Shown: positions 49,275 through 58,338 of the stretch, one piece after another
Numbering within the stretch: position 1 is the stretch's first letter
Layout of the letters: each line of letters starts with the position of its first letter
From: Actinocorallia sp039871655
GTDB taxonomy: Bacteria; Actinomycetota; Actinomycetes; Streptosporangiales; Streptosporangiaceae
NCBI RefSeq assembly: GCF_039871655.1
Contig: NZ_JBDPLZ010000003.1
Coordinates: forward strand, 1-64,000
Length of the DNA stretch: 64,000 nt
Reading direction: 5' to 3'
Program-made: the position numbers and the translations under genes
The notes under the pieces: model-generated
What the model was told of the DNA's origin: nothing
The model's input: only the letters and a program-made list of their open reading frames with translations
The model's database searches: none

Positions 49275-50554
49275 CGAGACGTGCTACGGAAACGGCGGAC
49301 GGTGTGGGCGGCGACGCCGAACAGCACGAGGCCGCTGACGAGGACGGGCAGCAGGGTCAGCCGGTCGCCTTTCCCCTTATCGGGGGACCCGGCGGCCTTG
49401 GGCGCGATCGTGGTGAACGGTTGGGGAGCCCGCCCGTGTGCGGCTGGGGCTTCTTCGCGCTGCCGCGTGGCGTCCACGGCCTTTCGAGGCTCCGCGCTCC
49501 GCTGGTCGGTGCCGGTCCTGCAGTAGTAGACCGGCGGGACGTACGGGTCGGCGAGCTCCTGGGAGTACTCCTGGGCGTTGGGGGTCGGCCCGGCCAGGGT
49601 GATCAGCAGCTTGACCTTCGCGTACATGCCTTCCGGCCGTTTGATGAGGATGTGGTCGGAGACCTCGGGGAAGTCCCTGTGGATGCTCTTGAGCGCCCGG
49701 TTCAGCTCCTTGGCGTTCCTGCCGGTGAACAGCGGGGTGCTCCGGGTCTCCAGCGCGGTGAGCAGGCAGCGCATCCCGGGCTTGGACTCCTTCAGCAGCC
49801 CGTTCACCTGCTCCAGAAAGCCGGGTGAGCGGTCCAGCAGGCTGTCGAGCTCGGCGCGGGAGTCGCTGAGCGTCCCGGTGAACGCGGCCAGGTCGTTGAG
49901 GCCCGACGCGAGTTCGGTCCGCGATCCGGACAGGGTGTGCGTCAGCTGGGTGAGCTGGACGGCCAGCGCGTCGAGCACGCCGGACTCGTCCGCCAGCGTC
50001 CCGGTGAGCTGGTCGAGGTCGGCGAGAGTGTCGCGCAGGTTGTCGCCCTGCCCCTCCAGACCGGTCGCCAGCTCGCCGGTGAGCGTCTTGATGTCCTGCG
50101 GCGTCACCGAGTTCAGCAGCCTCCCGGCGCTCTCGAACAGGCGCTGGTATTCGACGGCGACCTTGGTGTTCGCGATCGGGACGACGTCGCCGTCCTTCAA
50201 CGGCGTCCCTCGCCGGCCCGTCGGCGGCGTGAACTCCACGTACGGTTCGCCGACCGCGGACTTGCGCAGCACCTGGGCCGTCGCGTTGTGCGGGACGTCG
50301 ACGCCTTCGTCGAGTTCGACCGTCACGTCCACCCGGCCGGTCTTCAGCTCGATCTCGTCCACCCGGCCGATCTTCACGCCGAGGTAGTCGACCTCCAGGT
50401 CCTGGCGCAGGCCCGGCAGGGAGGCGAACTCGATCCGCACCCGGAAGGTCTCCTCTCCGATCCGGATCGGCAGGAGGGTGGTGCCCGCCCAGACGGCCAT
50501 GACGAGGGCGACGGCGGCGAAGACACCGAGGTTGAGCAGGATCCGTGGCCTCAT
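49271..50554 (-). CDS. mceF: Mce family protein, F position
   Basis: A 427-residue subunit of the Mce lipid-transfer tube. An N-terminal anchor (residues about 5-27) leads to the MCE/MlaD domain (about 38-115; FASLPGLRQDLEVDYLGVKIGRVDEIEL) and a long helical region with repeated TLADLDQLTGTLA-type heptads. A second TM helix near residues 402-420 (LPVLVSGLVLFGVAAHTV) closes the protein, which is less usual for MceF. The ATG at 50554 lies seven bases after mceE. Confidence 0.9.
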   Translation of the reverse strand: MRPRILLNLGVFAAVALVMAVWAGTTLLPIRIGEETFRVRIEFASLPGLRQDLEVDYLGVKIGRVDEIELKTGRVDVTVELDEGVDVPHNATAQVLRKSAVGEPYVEFTPPTGRRGTPLKDGDVVPIANTKVAVEYQRLFESAGRLLNSVTPQDIKTLTGELATGLEGQGDNLRDTLADLDQLTGTLADESGVLDALAVQLTQLTHTLSGSRTELASGLNDLAAFTGTLSDSRAELDSLLDRSPGFLEQVNGLLKESKPGMRCLLTALETRSTPLFTGRNAKELNRALKSIHRDFPEVSDHILIKRPEGMYAKVKLLITLAGPTPNAQEYSQELADPYVPPVYYCRTGTDQRSAEPRKAVDATRQREEAPAAHGRAPQPFTTIAPKAAGSPDKGKGDRLTLLPVLVSGLVLFGVAAHTVRRFRSTSR

Positions 50555-50561
50555 GCGCTCC

Positions 50562-51545
50562 TCACCTCGGTCCCATGAGGTCTTCGAGCGTGTCGGCGAA
50601 GTCCGGATTCTTCTCCCGGGCCGACCCGGTGGGCAGGAAGCCGTTCAGCCACACGTGGATGAGGGCCTGGCCCTCATGGGTCATCGACGGGGCCTTGGCG
50701 AAGCCGGTGAGCAGGCCGTTGGCGAAGGCCTTGAGCTGGTCCTTGCCCTTGACCATCCTGCGCAGGACGGCGTCCAGCCGCAGCAGCAGCGTGCGCAGCC
50801 GGGCGCCGTGCTCGACGTGGACCTTCGCGTTCACCGCCTCGGCCATCTCGGTCAGCTCCTTCACCGCCTGCTTGAGCTCCCTGCGGTCCTTGCGGACCCG
50901 GGCGGTGGTCTCGAGCAGGGTGTCGGGCAGCCGGTCGAGGGACTGCCCGCTGCGGGCCAGCGACCGGCCGAGCCGGCCCATGCCGTCGATGACCTCCGCC
51001 AGGTCGCGGTTGGCCGCGGCGTAGTCGTCGGAGATCTCGGCGGCCCGCTTTATGATCTTGTTGAGTTTCGGGCCCTGGCCCTCCAGTCCGGTGGACAGCC
51101 CGGTGATGATGTCGCCCAGGTCCTGGCCGCCGAGCGCGGCGATGACCGGCGCGACCCGTTCGCTGACCTGCTCCAGGCCCGGCTGGACGTCGGTCTCGGT
51201 GATCGTCGCGCCGTCGGCCAGGAACCCCGAGGCGTCCTTCGGCGGTTCCAGCCGGACGTAGTTCTCGCCCAGCAGCGAGACCTTGGCGACGGTGGCGGTG
51301 GTGCCGGCGGGCACCCTGGTCCCGTCGACGATCGACAGGGTCACCTTGGCCCGGTAGCCCTGCAGCCGGACCTCGGTCACCGAGCCGACCGGGACGTCGG
51401 CGATCTGCACCGAGTGCCCGGAGACGAGGTTCTGCACGTCGTCGAACACCGCGTAGATGGTGAGGTCGCCCCGGGGCGCCCCGATCAGCTGGACCGAGCA
51501 CGCGCTGGTGGAGAGCGTGACGGCGAGGACGAGCAGCCTTCTCAA
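50562..51545 (-). CDS. mceE: Mce family lipoprotein, E position (LprK-like)
   Basis: A 327-residue Mce lipoprotein. The short signal peptide ends in LSTSAC with C16 as the lipidated residue, followed by the MCE domain (about 28-105; YAVFDDVQNLVSGHSVQIADVPVGSVTEV) and helices. The start is a TTG at 51545 that overlaps the mceD stop (TTGA). No ATG or GTG in frame gives a plausible signal peptide, so this rare start codon is well supported. It corresponds to LprK-type subunits of mycobacterial mce operons. Confidence 0.88.
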   Translation of the reverse strand: MRRLLVLAVTLSTSACSVQLIGAPRGDLTIYAVFDDVQNLVSGHSVQIADVPVGSVTEVRLQGYRAKVTLSIVDGTRVPAGTTATVAKVSLLGENYVRLEPPKDASGFLADGATITETDVQPGLEQVSERVAPVIAALGGQDLGDIITGLSTGLEGQGPKLNKIIKRAAEISDDYAAANRDLAEVIDGMGRLGRSLARSGQSLDRLPDTLLETTARVRKDRRELKQAVKELTEMAEAVNAKVHVEHGARLRTLLLRLDAVLRRMVKGKDQLKAFANGLLTGFAKAPSMTHEGQALIHVWLNGFLPTGSAREKNPDFADTLEDLMGPR

Positions 51546-52588
51546 GAGCCACCTCTCTTCACCGTCTTGTCGACGCAGTTGCCGAGCGGTCTGTCCAGGC
51601 AGGGCACCTCGCCCCAGCCCATGAGGTCGAAGATGGGCTGCAGCCAGATCCGCATGGTCGCGTTGAGGTGGACCCGGATGGCGGCGACGTCGTTCTTCCG
51701 GTCCCAGGTGCCGACGGCGAGGTCGGTGAACCGCGCGAGGCCGGTGATCGTCTCCGACAGCGAGGCGCTGTTGGCCTTGAGGGTCATCACCAGCGTCGAG
51801 GACTGCGCCAGGGTGGCGGGCAGCTTCTCCCGGTAGGCGGTGATGACCACTTCGCCCCTGCGGATGAGGGTCTCCAGCCCGACGAGGAAGTTCTTCAGCC
51901 GGGTCCGTTCGTCGGCGAGTTGCCCGCTGACCGTCGAGAACGAGTCGATGAGCGTGCGCAACTCGTCGTCTCTGCGGTTGAGCGAGGACGACAGGTCGCG
52001 CAGCCCCTTGGCGACGGAGACGATCTGCTCGTCCTGCGCCGCCAGGTCGTCGGCGAGTTCGGCGGTGGTCGACAGCGCCCGGTTGATCGAGTCGCCCCGC
52101 CCCTCCAGCAGCTCGACCCCGGTGCCGACGAGCTGCCGGACCTTCTTGGGATCCACCGATTCGGCGAGCGTGGTGAAGGCCGACAGCGCCTCGTCTATCT
52201 CCACGGCCGGCTCGGTCCGCTCGACCGGGATGACCGTGCCCGCCTCGGCCCGCTCGCCACCCGGCTTCCAGGCGGGGAAGAGGATGACGCTGCGCTCGCC
52301 GATGGCGCTCTCCGCGGCGATCGTCGCCCTGACATCGGCGGGGAGCGGGACGTCCGAGTCGACTCTCAGCTCGACGCGGACCTTGTCGTCCTCCACCCGG
52401 AGGTCCTCGACGGTCCCCACGTTCGCGCCCAGCACCTTGACGCGCGACTTCTCGTAGAGCGCGGGGGTCTTCTCGAAGTAGACGACCACCGGGTAGCCGT
52501 CGGTCCCTCCCAGGACCCCGCAACCGCCCAGGCCGAACATCAGGGAACCGCTCAGGGCCGCCGCGAGGATCGTGCGAGGTGCGGTCAT
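51542..52588 (-). CDS. mceD: Mce family lipoprotein, D position
   Basis: A 348-residue Mce subunit. The signal peptide ends in a lipobox FGLGGC with C23, so this D-position subunit is itself a predicted lipoprotein, in addition to mceE. The MCE domain runs from about 33 to 115 (VVYFEKTPALYEKSRVKVLGANVGTVEDLRV), then long helices (about 130-300). The C-terminus has two cysteines. The ATG at 52588 overlaps mceC by four bases. Confidence 0.88.
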   Translation of the reverse strand: MTAPRTILAAALSGSLMFGLGGCGVLGGTDGYPVVVYFEKTPALYEKSRVKVLGANVGTVEDLRVEDDKVRVELRVDSDVPLPADVRATIAAESAIGERSVILFPAWKPGGERAEAGTVIPVERTEPAVEIDEALSAFTTLAESVDPKKVRQLVGTGVELLEGRGDSINRALSTTAELADDLAAQDEQIVSVAKGLRDLSSSLNRRDDELRTLIDSFSTVSGQLADERTRLKNFLVGLETLIRRGEVVITAYREKLPATLAQSSTLVMTLKANSASLSETITGLARFTDLAVGTWDRKNDVAAIRVHLNATMRIWLQPIFDLMGWGEVPCLDRPLGNCVDKTVKRGGS

Positions 52589-53610
52589 CGTCGTCCTCCC
52601 ATGCTCTCGGTGAGCTTGCGGATGTCCTCGGCCGACAGCAGGCCCAGCTGCGTTCCGATGGCGTCCACCCAGGGGCCGTGGCTGTTGCTGGCGTTGAAGG
52701 CGGTCAGCGTGGGGCCCATCCAGGCGAGCAGGGTGTTGAGGTCGCCGATCTGCGGGTTCAGCCGGCCGACGACGCCCTCCAGATCGTCGATGAGCCGGAT
52801 GAGGTCGGCCTGCTTACGGCTGATGAGCCTGCTGATCCGGGTGACCGCCGAGTCGCCGCTGCCCAGCAGCACGGACAGCTCGGCCTGGCGGTCCCGCAGC
52901 TCGTCGAGCAGCTTCTGGATGTTGCGCGCCAGTGCGGCCAGCTGGGCGTCCTTGGCCTTGGCCAGCTTGAGCAGCCGGTCGCCGTCGGAGACCAGCCGCT
53001 TGAGCCGCGGCCCGGACTCCTCGAGGCCGTCGGCCAGGTCGGTGAGGTTGCGCAGGGAGCTCACGAGCCGCTCGCGGGTCTGCGGGGAGATCCCGGTGAC
53101 CTGGTCGATGACCTTGGAGATGAGCTCGGTGTCGAGGTCGGCCAGGCTCCTGGTGCCCGACGCCAGCAGGTCGTTCACCGTGGTCGGGGTGCGGGTGCGG
53201 TCCAGCGGGATCCGGCGACGCTCCTCGGAGAGGCCGGCCAGGTGGGGTTCGCTGACCGGGCCGGTCAGCCGCAGGTACCGGCCGCCCAGGATGTTGGAGG
53301 TCCTGATCTCCGCGCGGGTCTGCGGGCCGAGGTCGACCTCCGAGTCCACCTTCCAGGTGATGAGCACGGTGCCCCGGGTGAAGTCGGGCTTCACCGCGGT
53401 CACCTCGCCGACCTTGATCCCGGCGACCTTCACGTCGTTGCCCGAGTGCAGGCCGCCGGTGTCGGCGAACACCCCGGTCATGGTGTAGCGGCTCTGCAGC
53501 AGGCCGAGGCTTCCGGTGAGGAAGACCACGAGGAGCAGGAGCCCGATGACCAGCAGGGACACCAGGCCGAGCACGACCGGGTTCCGGTCGCGGAAGGACT
53601 TGAGCGCCAT
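52585..53610 (-). CDS. mceC: Mce family protein, C position
   Basis: A 341-residue Mce subunit with an N-terminal TM anchor (about 12-34, VLGLVSLLVIGLLLLVVFL). The MCE domain is at about 45-125 (VFADTGGLHSGNDVKVAGIKVGEVTAV) and a helical tube segment follows up to about 320. Heptad-like LKRLVSDGDRLLKLAKAK suggests coiled coil. The ATG at 53610 shares one base with the mceB stop (TGATG). The longer upstream frame lies inside mceB and is rejected. Confidence 0.9.
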   Translation of the reverse strand: MALKSFRDRNPVVLGLVSLLVIGLLLLVVFLTGSLGLLQSRYTMTGVFADTGGLHSGNDVKVAGIKVGEVTAVKPDFTRGTVLITWKVDSEVDLGPQTRAEIRTSNILGGRYLRLTGPVSEPHLAGLSEERRRIPLDRTRTPTTVNDLLASGTRSLADLDTELISKVIDQVTGISPQTRERLVSSLRNLTDLADGLEESGPRLKRLVSDGDRLLKLAKAKDAQLAALARNIQKLLDELRDRQAELSVLLGSGDSAVTRISRLISRKQADLIRLIDDLEGVVGRLNPQIGDLNTLLAWMGPTLTAFNASNSHGPWVDAIGTQLGLLSAEDIRKLTESMGGRR

Positions 53611-54677
53611 CACTCGCCTCCCAGGATGAGCTTCCGCAGGGATTCGCTGGACCGGGCGGGGCGCTCCGTCGATCCGACGAGCTTGGGGTCGAAGGGGCAC
53701 GGCCCGGGGGAGAGGGTGACGCAGGGGGCGGTGCCGGTCACGTACTGGCCGTCGTTGAAGGTGTCGTACAGCCGCTGGAGCTTGGGCCCCATCACGGTGA
53801 TGGTCTCCAGGAGCGGGTCGAGGTTGCGCTGCGTGCCGTCCGTGACCCGGGAGAGCCTGTCGACGACCTGGGCGAGGTCGTCGGAGTTCTCGCCCAGGAC
53901 GCGGTCGGTGGTGCGCAGCATGGCCGACAGCTCCTTGACGGCGTCGTCGACGAGCTTCCGGTTGTCGACGAACGCCTGGGACAACGTGACGAGGTCGTCG
54001 GCGGCCTTGGCGATCTGCTCGTCGCGTTTGGCGATGATCCCGGTGACGGTGGAGTAGTCGTCCAGCATCGTCTTGAGCGTCTCGAGCCGGGTCGCGATGG
54101 TGGAGGAGAGCTTGTCGACGTTGGTCAGCAGCCGGGCGATGTCGTCCTCGTTGCCGTCCAGCGCGAGGTAGACCGACATGAGGATCTCGTTGACCTTGCC
54201 GGAGTCGAGGCCGCGGGTGAGCGGCTCCAACCGGTTCACCAGGTCGCCGATGTCCACGACGGAGCGGGTGCGCCGGATGCGGTCGCCGTCGCGCAACCGC
54301 TCGGTGCTCGTGCCGGGGAGCAGGTAGACCACGCGCTGGCTGATCGCGTCGCGCCAGCGGATGGCGGCCTGGCTGTCGCGGGGCACCCGGTGCTCGGCGC
54401 GGATCTTGAGCTCGACCTCGGCTCTGCCGTCCCGGACCCTGATCGAGCCGACCTGGCCGACGGGCGCACCGGCGATCTTCACCTTGTCGCCTTCGAGCAG
54501 CCCCGTCACGTCGTCGAACACGGCGGTCACCTCGTACGTCTCGCTGAAGTCCAGCCGGGCGATCTGCGAGGCGATGAGAGAGGTGAGGGTCCCGGTGAGA
54601 GCGAGGAACGCGACGAGCTGGAGGAGCGCGGAGCGGCGGCCGCGGGTCCGGGCGTCGGAGGAACGTCCTGAGGCCAT
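53610..54677 (-). CDS. mceB: Mce family protein, B position
   Basis: A 355-residue Mce subunit. The N-terminal anchor (about 17-38) is followed by the MCE domain (about 48-125; VFDDVTGLLEGDKVKIAGAPVGQVGSIRV) and a helical region to about 310. A C-terminal Cys pair (APCVTLSPGPCPF) is typical of B-type subunits. The ATG at 54677 with GGAGGAAGC is preferred to an in-frame ATG 24 bases upstream. It starts one base after the mceA stop. Confidence 0.9.
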   Translation of the reverse strand: MASGRSSDARTRGRRSALLQLVAFLALTGTLTSLIASQIARLDFSETYEVTAVFDDVTGLLEGDKVKIAGAPVGQVGSIRVRDGRAEVELKIRAEHRVPRDSQAAIRWRDAISQRVVYLLPGTSTERLRDGDRIRRTRSVVDIGDLVNRLEPLTRGLDSGKVNEILMSVYLALDGNEDDIARLLTNVDKLSSTIATRLETLKTMLDDYSTVTGIIAKRDEQIAKAADDLVTLSQAFVDNRKLVDDAVKELSAMLRTTDRVLGENSDDLAQVVDRLSRVTDGTQRNLDPLLETITVMGPKLQRLYDTFNDGQYVTGTAPCVTLSPGPCPFDPKLVGSTERPARSSESLRKLILGGE

Positions 54678-54678
54678 G

Positions 54679-55704
54679 TCAGCTTCCTCCCCTGGAGACA
54701 TCGCCCATGGGGCAGACGCCGAGGAACATCTGGCAGGGGTCGCCGGGCAGCACGATGTTCACCGCGAGCATGCGCTTCTTCTCGCCGATGGGAGCGAAGC
54801 CCAGCGCCCGGTAGATCGGCAGCAGGTCGATGATCGTCCGGACGGAGGGGCCCGCGATTCCGAGCTGTCCGCTGATCAGCGAGACGGCCCGTTCGGCGGA
54901 GCGCACGCCCTGCGTCAGCCCGCCGTCGTACTTGGTGAAGCCGCTCTCGACGGTGTCGGTGGCCTCCGAGACCCCGAGGGCCAGGTTCTTCACCCGGTCC
55001 TGGCCGGAGTTCAGGGTGCTCAGGGTGGCATCGCCGGCGGTGATGACCGTCCCGAGGTCGTCGCCCATCCCGCGCAGCCGCGCCAGCCTGGCGAGGTCCT
55101 CGATGAACTTCCGGGCGTCCTTCCGGTGGTCGTGGGCGACCTCCACCAGGGTCTCGGTGTTGTCGACCAGTCCGCGCACATCGGCGCCCTGCCCGGCGAG
55201 CGCGGTGCTGAGCGTGTCGAAGATGATCGCGACGTCCGCGGGGTCGACGGCCGCGAGGGCCTTCTCGGCGTCCACGAGAAGGTCGCCGAGGTCTCCGCTC
55301 TCGGAGGTGCGGGCGATGTCCCGGCCGTCGGCCAGGTAAGGACCGGTCCCCTCGTGGTCGCCGGGGAGGAGGTTGACGAATTTCGGCCCGAAGACCGACT
55401 CGGGCTCCACCGAGGCCGTCGCCGAGTCGGGCACCCGGACACCGGGGTCCAGGCGCAGCGTCAGCTTCGCTCCGCTCGTCCCTGCCAGCTCGATCCTCTC
55501 GATCCGGCCGACCGTGACACCGCGCAGCTTGACGGGTGAGCTGGTGTTCAGCCCCTGGCCGGCGGCGCCGACGTGGGCGGACAGCGCGATGCCCTTGTTC
55601 TCGAACGGCTTGGTGACCACCAGGTGGACCGAGACGGCCAGGGCGGCGGCGGTGACGGCGGTGATGAGGACCCTGGGTCCTTTCGACAGCTGGTCCAGGT
55701 TCAT
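54679..55704 (-). CDS. mceA: Mce family protein, A position
   Basis: A 341-residue Mce subunit, the first of the six. It has an N-terminal anchor (about 9-30), an MCE domain (about 38-115; AAGQGLNTSSPVKLRGVTVGRIERIEL) and a helical stretch. The C-terminal MFLGVCPMGD carries one of two closely spaced cysteines. The ATG at 55704 overlaps the yrbEB stop by four bases. Confidence 0.9.
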   Translation of the reverse strand: MNLDQLSKGPRVLITAVTAAALAVSVHLVVTKPFENKGIALSAHVGAAGQGLNTSSPVKLRGVTVGRIERIELAGTSGAKLTLRLDPGVRVPDSATASVEPESVFGPKFVNLLPGDHEGTGPYLADGRDIARTSESGDLGDLLVDAEKALAAVDPADVAIIFDTLSTALAGQGADVRGLVDNTETLVEVAHDHRKDARKFIEDLARLARLRGMGDDLGTVITAGDATLSTLNSGQDRVKNLALGVSEATDTVESGFTKYDGGLTQGVRSAERAVSLISGQLGIAGPSVRTIIDLLPIYRALGFAPIGEKKRMLAVNIVLPGDPCQMFLGVCPMGDVSRGGS

Positions 55705-56564
55705 CCGGCGAGCCTCACCGATCCGCCCTGGCCCCAGAACACGTAGGACAGCAGCAGGTTGAGCGTCACGATCGTCACGATCGACATCCGGATCGCGCTC
55801 CCGGCCGCCCGGCCGACCCCGACCGGCCCGCCGCTGGCGTAGTAGCCGTGGTAACAGTGGATGGTGATGACCGCGAAGGAGAAGATCGCCACCTTCACGG
55901 TGCTGAAGATGAGGTCCTCCATGGGCAGGTACAGGTAGAAGTAGTAGTCGTAGACGCCCGGCGCCAGGCTGAAGAACTGGGTGCTGATGAACCGGGTGGC
56001 GAAGAAGCTGGCGAACAGCGCGATGAGGTAGAGCGGCACCAGAGCGACGAGCGCCGCGACGACCCGGGTGCACACCAGGTAGACGAACGAGTTGATGCCC
56101 ATCACCTCGAGGGCGTCGATCTCCTCGGCGATGCGCATCGCGCCGAGTTCGGCGGTGAAGGCCGAGCCGCACTGGGCGGCCAAGGCCACCGCCGCGATCA
56201 CGGGGGTGATCTCGCGGACGTTGACGAACGCGCCCACCAGGCCCATGAACGACTCGGCGCCGATGACCTGGAGCCCGGTGTAGACCTGCAGGCCGACCTC
56301 CGTGCCCAGGAACAGCGACATGATGAAGATGACGAACACCATGCCGCCGCCGACGACGGTCGCGCCGACGCCGATGACGATGTCGCTGACCTGGAGGGCG
56401 ACGGTCTTGGCGTACTTGAGCCGCAAGACGATGTCGCGGATCGAGTAGAAGACCACCTTCGCCAGGAACAGCGGCCAGGTGGCCAGGTCCGCCGCCCGGT
56501 CGACGGTGCCGGTGGAGAACCTGGTGATGCCGGTTACAGCCTTGCGCGGAAGGTGGATGTACAT
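55701..56564 (-). CDS. yrbEB: YrbE/MlaE-type permease B of the Mce transporter
   Basis: A 287-residue permease with five to six TM helices. The conserved cytoplasmic coupling segment EIDALEVMGINSFVYLVCTR near residue 155 contacts the MceG ATPase. The second permease subunit pairs with the next gene's product. The ATG at 56564 shares a base with the yrbEA stop. The ATPase partner (MceG/Mkl) is not in the window and is usually encoded elsewhere. Confidence 0.93.
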   Translation of the reverse strand: MYIHLPRKAVTGITRFSTGTVDRAADLATWPLFLAKVVFYSIRDIVLRLKYAKTVALQVSDIVIGVGATVVGGGMVFVIFIMSLFLGTEVGLQVYTGLQVIGAESFMGLVGAFVNVREITPVIAAVALAAQCGSAFTAELGAMRIAEEIDALEVMGINSFVYLVCTRVVAALVALVPLYLIALFASFFATRFISTQFFSLAPGVYDYYFYLYLPMEDLIFSTVKVAIFSFAVITIHCYHGYYASGGPVGVGRAAGSAIRMSIVTIVTLNLLLSYVFWGQGGSVRLAG

Positions 56565-57349
56565 CAGGCCACCGGGGGGTAGGCGAGGAAGTAGATGGTC
56601 GTGATGATGTAGTTGAAGGCGAAGACCAACATGAAGGCCAGGACCGTCGACTGGTTGACCGCCCGGCCGACGCCCACCGGGCTCAGCTCGCAGTTCATGC
56701 CCTTGTGGCAGGCGACCAGCGCGGAGATCATGCCGAACAGCCAGGCCTTGAACAGGGTGACGAACAGGTCGGACACCCGCAGCAGCCCCATCGCGCCGTC
56801 GACGTAGGCGCCGGGGGTGACGCCTTGGAGCAGGACGTTGAAGACGAATCCGCCGACGGCTCCGGACATGATGACCAGGGAGGCCAGCATGGTGGAGACC
56901 ACGCTGGCCGCCCACATGCGCGGGGTGACGAGGCGGTGGACGGGGTTGACGCCCATGACCTCCATGGCGGCCAGTTCGTCGCGGATGTTGCGGGCGCCCA
57001 TGTCGGAGGTGATGGCGGAGCCGCCCGCGCCCGCGATGATGAGCGCGGCGGCGATGGGCGCGACCTCGCGGACCAGCCCGACGATGACCGCGCCGCCGGT
57101 GGCGGACTGGGCGCCGAGCTGGCCCGCCAGGTCGCCGACCTGGAGGGCCACGGTGGCGCCCAGCGGCAGCGCCACGAGGATGACGGGCAGAGTGGTGACG
57201 CGGGCGAGGAAGACGCACTGCTCGACGAACTCCCAGAACCAGGTCCGGAGGTCCCAGGTGCGGCGCAGTCCCTCGAACCCGATCGCGAACATCTCACCCA
57301 GGGACAGCAGCCCCTGGTGAACCCGTGCGGCGGGTTGAAACGTGACCAT
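56564..57349 (-). CDS. yrbEA: YrbE/MlaE-type permease A of the Mce transporter
   Basis: A 261-residue permease, the first gene of the operon. RVTTLPVILVALPLGATVALQVG begins the MlaE core, and ELAAMEVMGVNPVHRLVTPR near residue 125 is the coupling segment. The ATG at 57349 is preferred over a frame that starts 72 bases earlier and would overlap the AT-rich palindrome at 57402-57424. A weak AGAAAGGG site lies upstream. Confidence 0.92.
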   Translation of the reverse strand: MVTFQPAARVHQGLLSLGEMFAIGFEGLRRTWDLRTWFWEFVEQCVFLARVTTLPVILVALPLGATVALQVGDLAGQLGAQSATGGAVIVGLVREVAPIAAALIIAGAGGSAITSDMGARNIRDELAAMEVMGVNPVHRLVTPRMWAASVVSTMLASLVIMSGAVGGFVFNVLLQGVTPGAYVDGAMGLLRVSDLFVTLFKAWLFGMISALVACHKGMNCELSPVGVGRAVNQSTVLAFMLVFAFNYIITTIYFLAYPPVA

Positions 57350-57401
57350 GACCGGCCCTTTCTCCCGAGGGGTGGGGGAGACAGGAGGAGGAGAGTGGGA
57401 G

Positions 57402-57424
57402 ATATTGTATATAATCAACAATAT
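57402..57424. promoter_or_regulatory. AT-rich palindromic operator at the mce promoter
   Basis: ATATTGT, nine bases, ACAATAT gives perfect seven-base arms in an AT island, which is striking in this GC-rich DNA. It lies 53-75 bases upstream of yrbEA. GntR-type Mce1R/Mce2R repressors control mycobacterial mce operons, and the arms resemble GntR half-sites. No regulator gene is adjacent here. Confidence 0.6.
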
Positions 57425-57474
57425 TGCCAGCTCTGGTCACCGTAGCCTGCGTCACATCACGCCAGCAACCCCTT

Positions 57475-58287
57475 TCACTTACCGAAAAGGGCCTCTTCCC
57501 CGAACATGGGCACGAACATGGAGGAGTAGTCGGGTCCCCGGCGCAGGTGGTGGCCGCCGTCCACGTTGATGACCTGGCCGGTGATCCAGGAGGACTCCGG
57601 GCCGGCCAGGAAACGCACGGCCTCGGCGATGTCCTCGGGCTCGCCCACCCTGGCCAGCGGCATGCAGGCCATGTAGTCGTCCAGGATCGGGCCGGTGTCG
57701 GCGATCCCGGCGACCAGCTCGGTGCGCACGATGCCGGGCCTGATCCCGTTGACCCGGACGCCGAAGCAGCCCAGTTCGTCGGCGGCCAGCTTGACCAGAT
57801 GGTCCACCGCGGCCTTGGAGACGCCGTAGGCGCCGAACCAGCGGTGGGTGTTGGAGGCGGCGATCGAGGAGATCACCACGATCGAGCCGCCGCCCGCCGC
57901 GGCCAGCGCCTGGGAACCATGCTTGATGGTCAGCATCGTGCCGGTGGCGTTGAGCTCCATCGTCGCCCGCCAGGCCTCGACGTCCAGCGAGCCGATCGGA
58001 CCGATCGAGGTCGATCCGCCCGCGTTCGCCACGATGGCGCGCAGCGGGCCGCGCTCCGCCGCGTGGGCGACGGCCGCCGCGATCTGCTCCTCGTCGGTGA
58101 TGTCGGCGACGACGTAATCCACGTCCCCGCCCCCGCCGAGCTTCTCGACGGCGTCGCGCAGCCGGTCCTCGCCGCGTCCGCAGATCGTGACGGTCGCGCC
58201 GTCGGCCAGGAGCCGGGCCGCCGAGCCCAGGCCGATGCCGCTGCCGCCGCCGGTGACCAGAGCCGACGTTCCCTTGAGTGAGCTCAC
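57475..58287 (-). CDS. Short-chain dehydrogenase/reductase
   Basis: A 270-residue classical SDR. TGGGSGIG is at residues 12-19, NAGG near 88-91, the catalytic SS pair near 141 and YGVSK near 153-157. It is probably NADP-linked because CGRGEDR follows beta-2. The C-terminal tail of about 20 residues (GHHLRRGPDYSSMF) is typical of mycobacterial-type lipid or steroid SDRs. It reads toward the mce operon, 125 bases away, and follows another SDR gene by 51 bases. Confidence 0.9.
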   Translation of the reverse strand: MSSLKGTSALVTGGGSGIGLGSAARLLADGATVTICGRGEDRLRDAVEKLGGGGDVDYVVADITDEEQIAAAVAHAAERGPLRAIVANAGGSTSIGPIGSLDVEAWRATMELNATGTMLTIKHGSQALAAAGGGSIVVISSIAASNTHRWFGAYGVSKAAVDHLVKLAADELGCFGVRVNGIRPGIVRTELVAGIADTGPILDDYMACMPLARVGEPEDIAEAVRFLAGPESSWITGQVINVDGGHHLRRGPDYSSMFVPMFGEEALFGK

Positions 58288-58338
58288 TTTTTCCTGCCTT
58301 CTTCTGATGTGGGTTATCCGGCGTCAGCGTTTCAGGTT

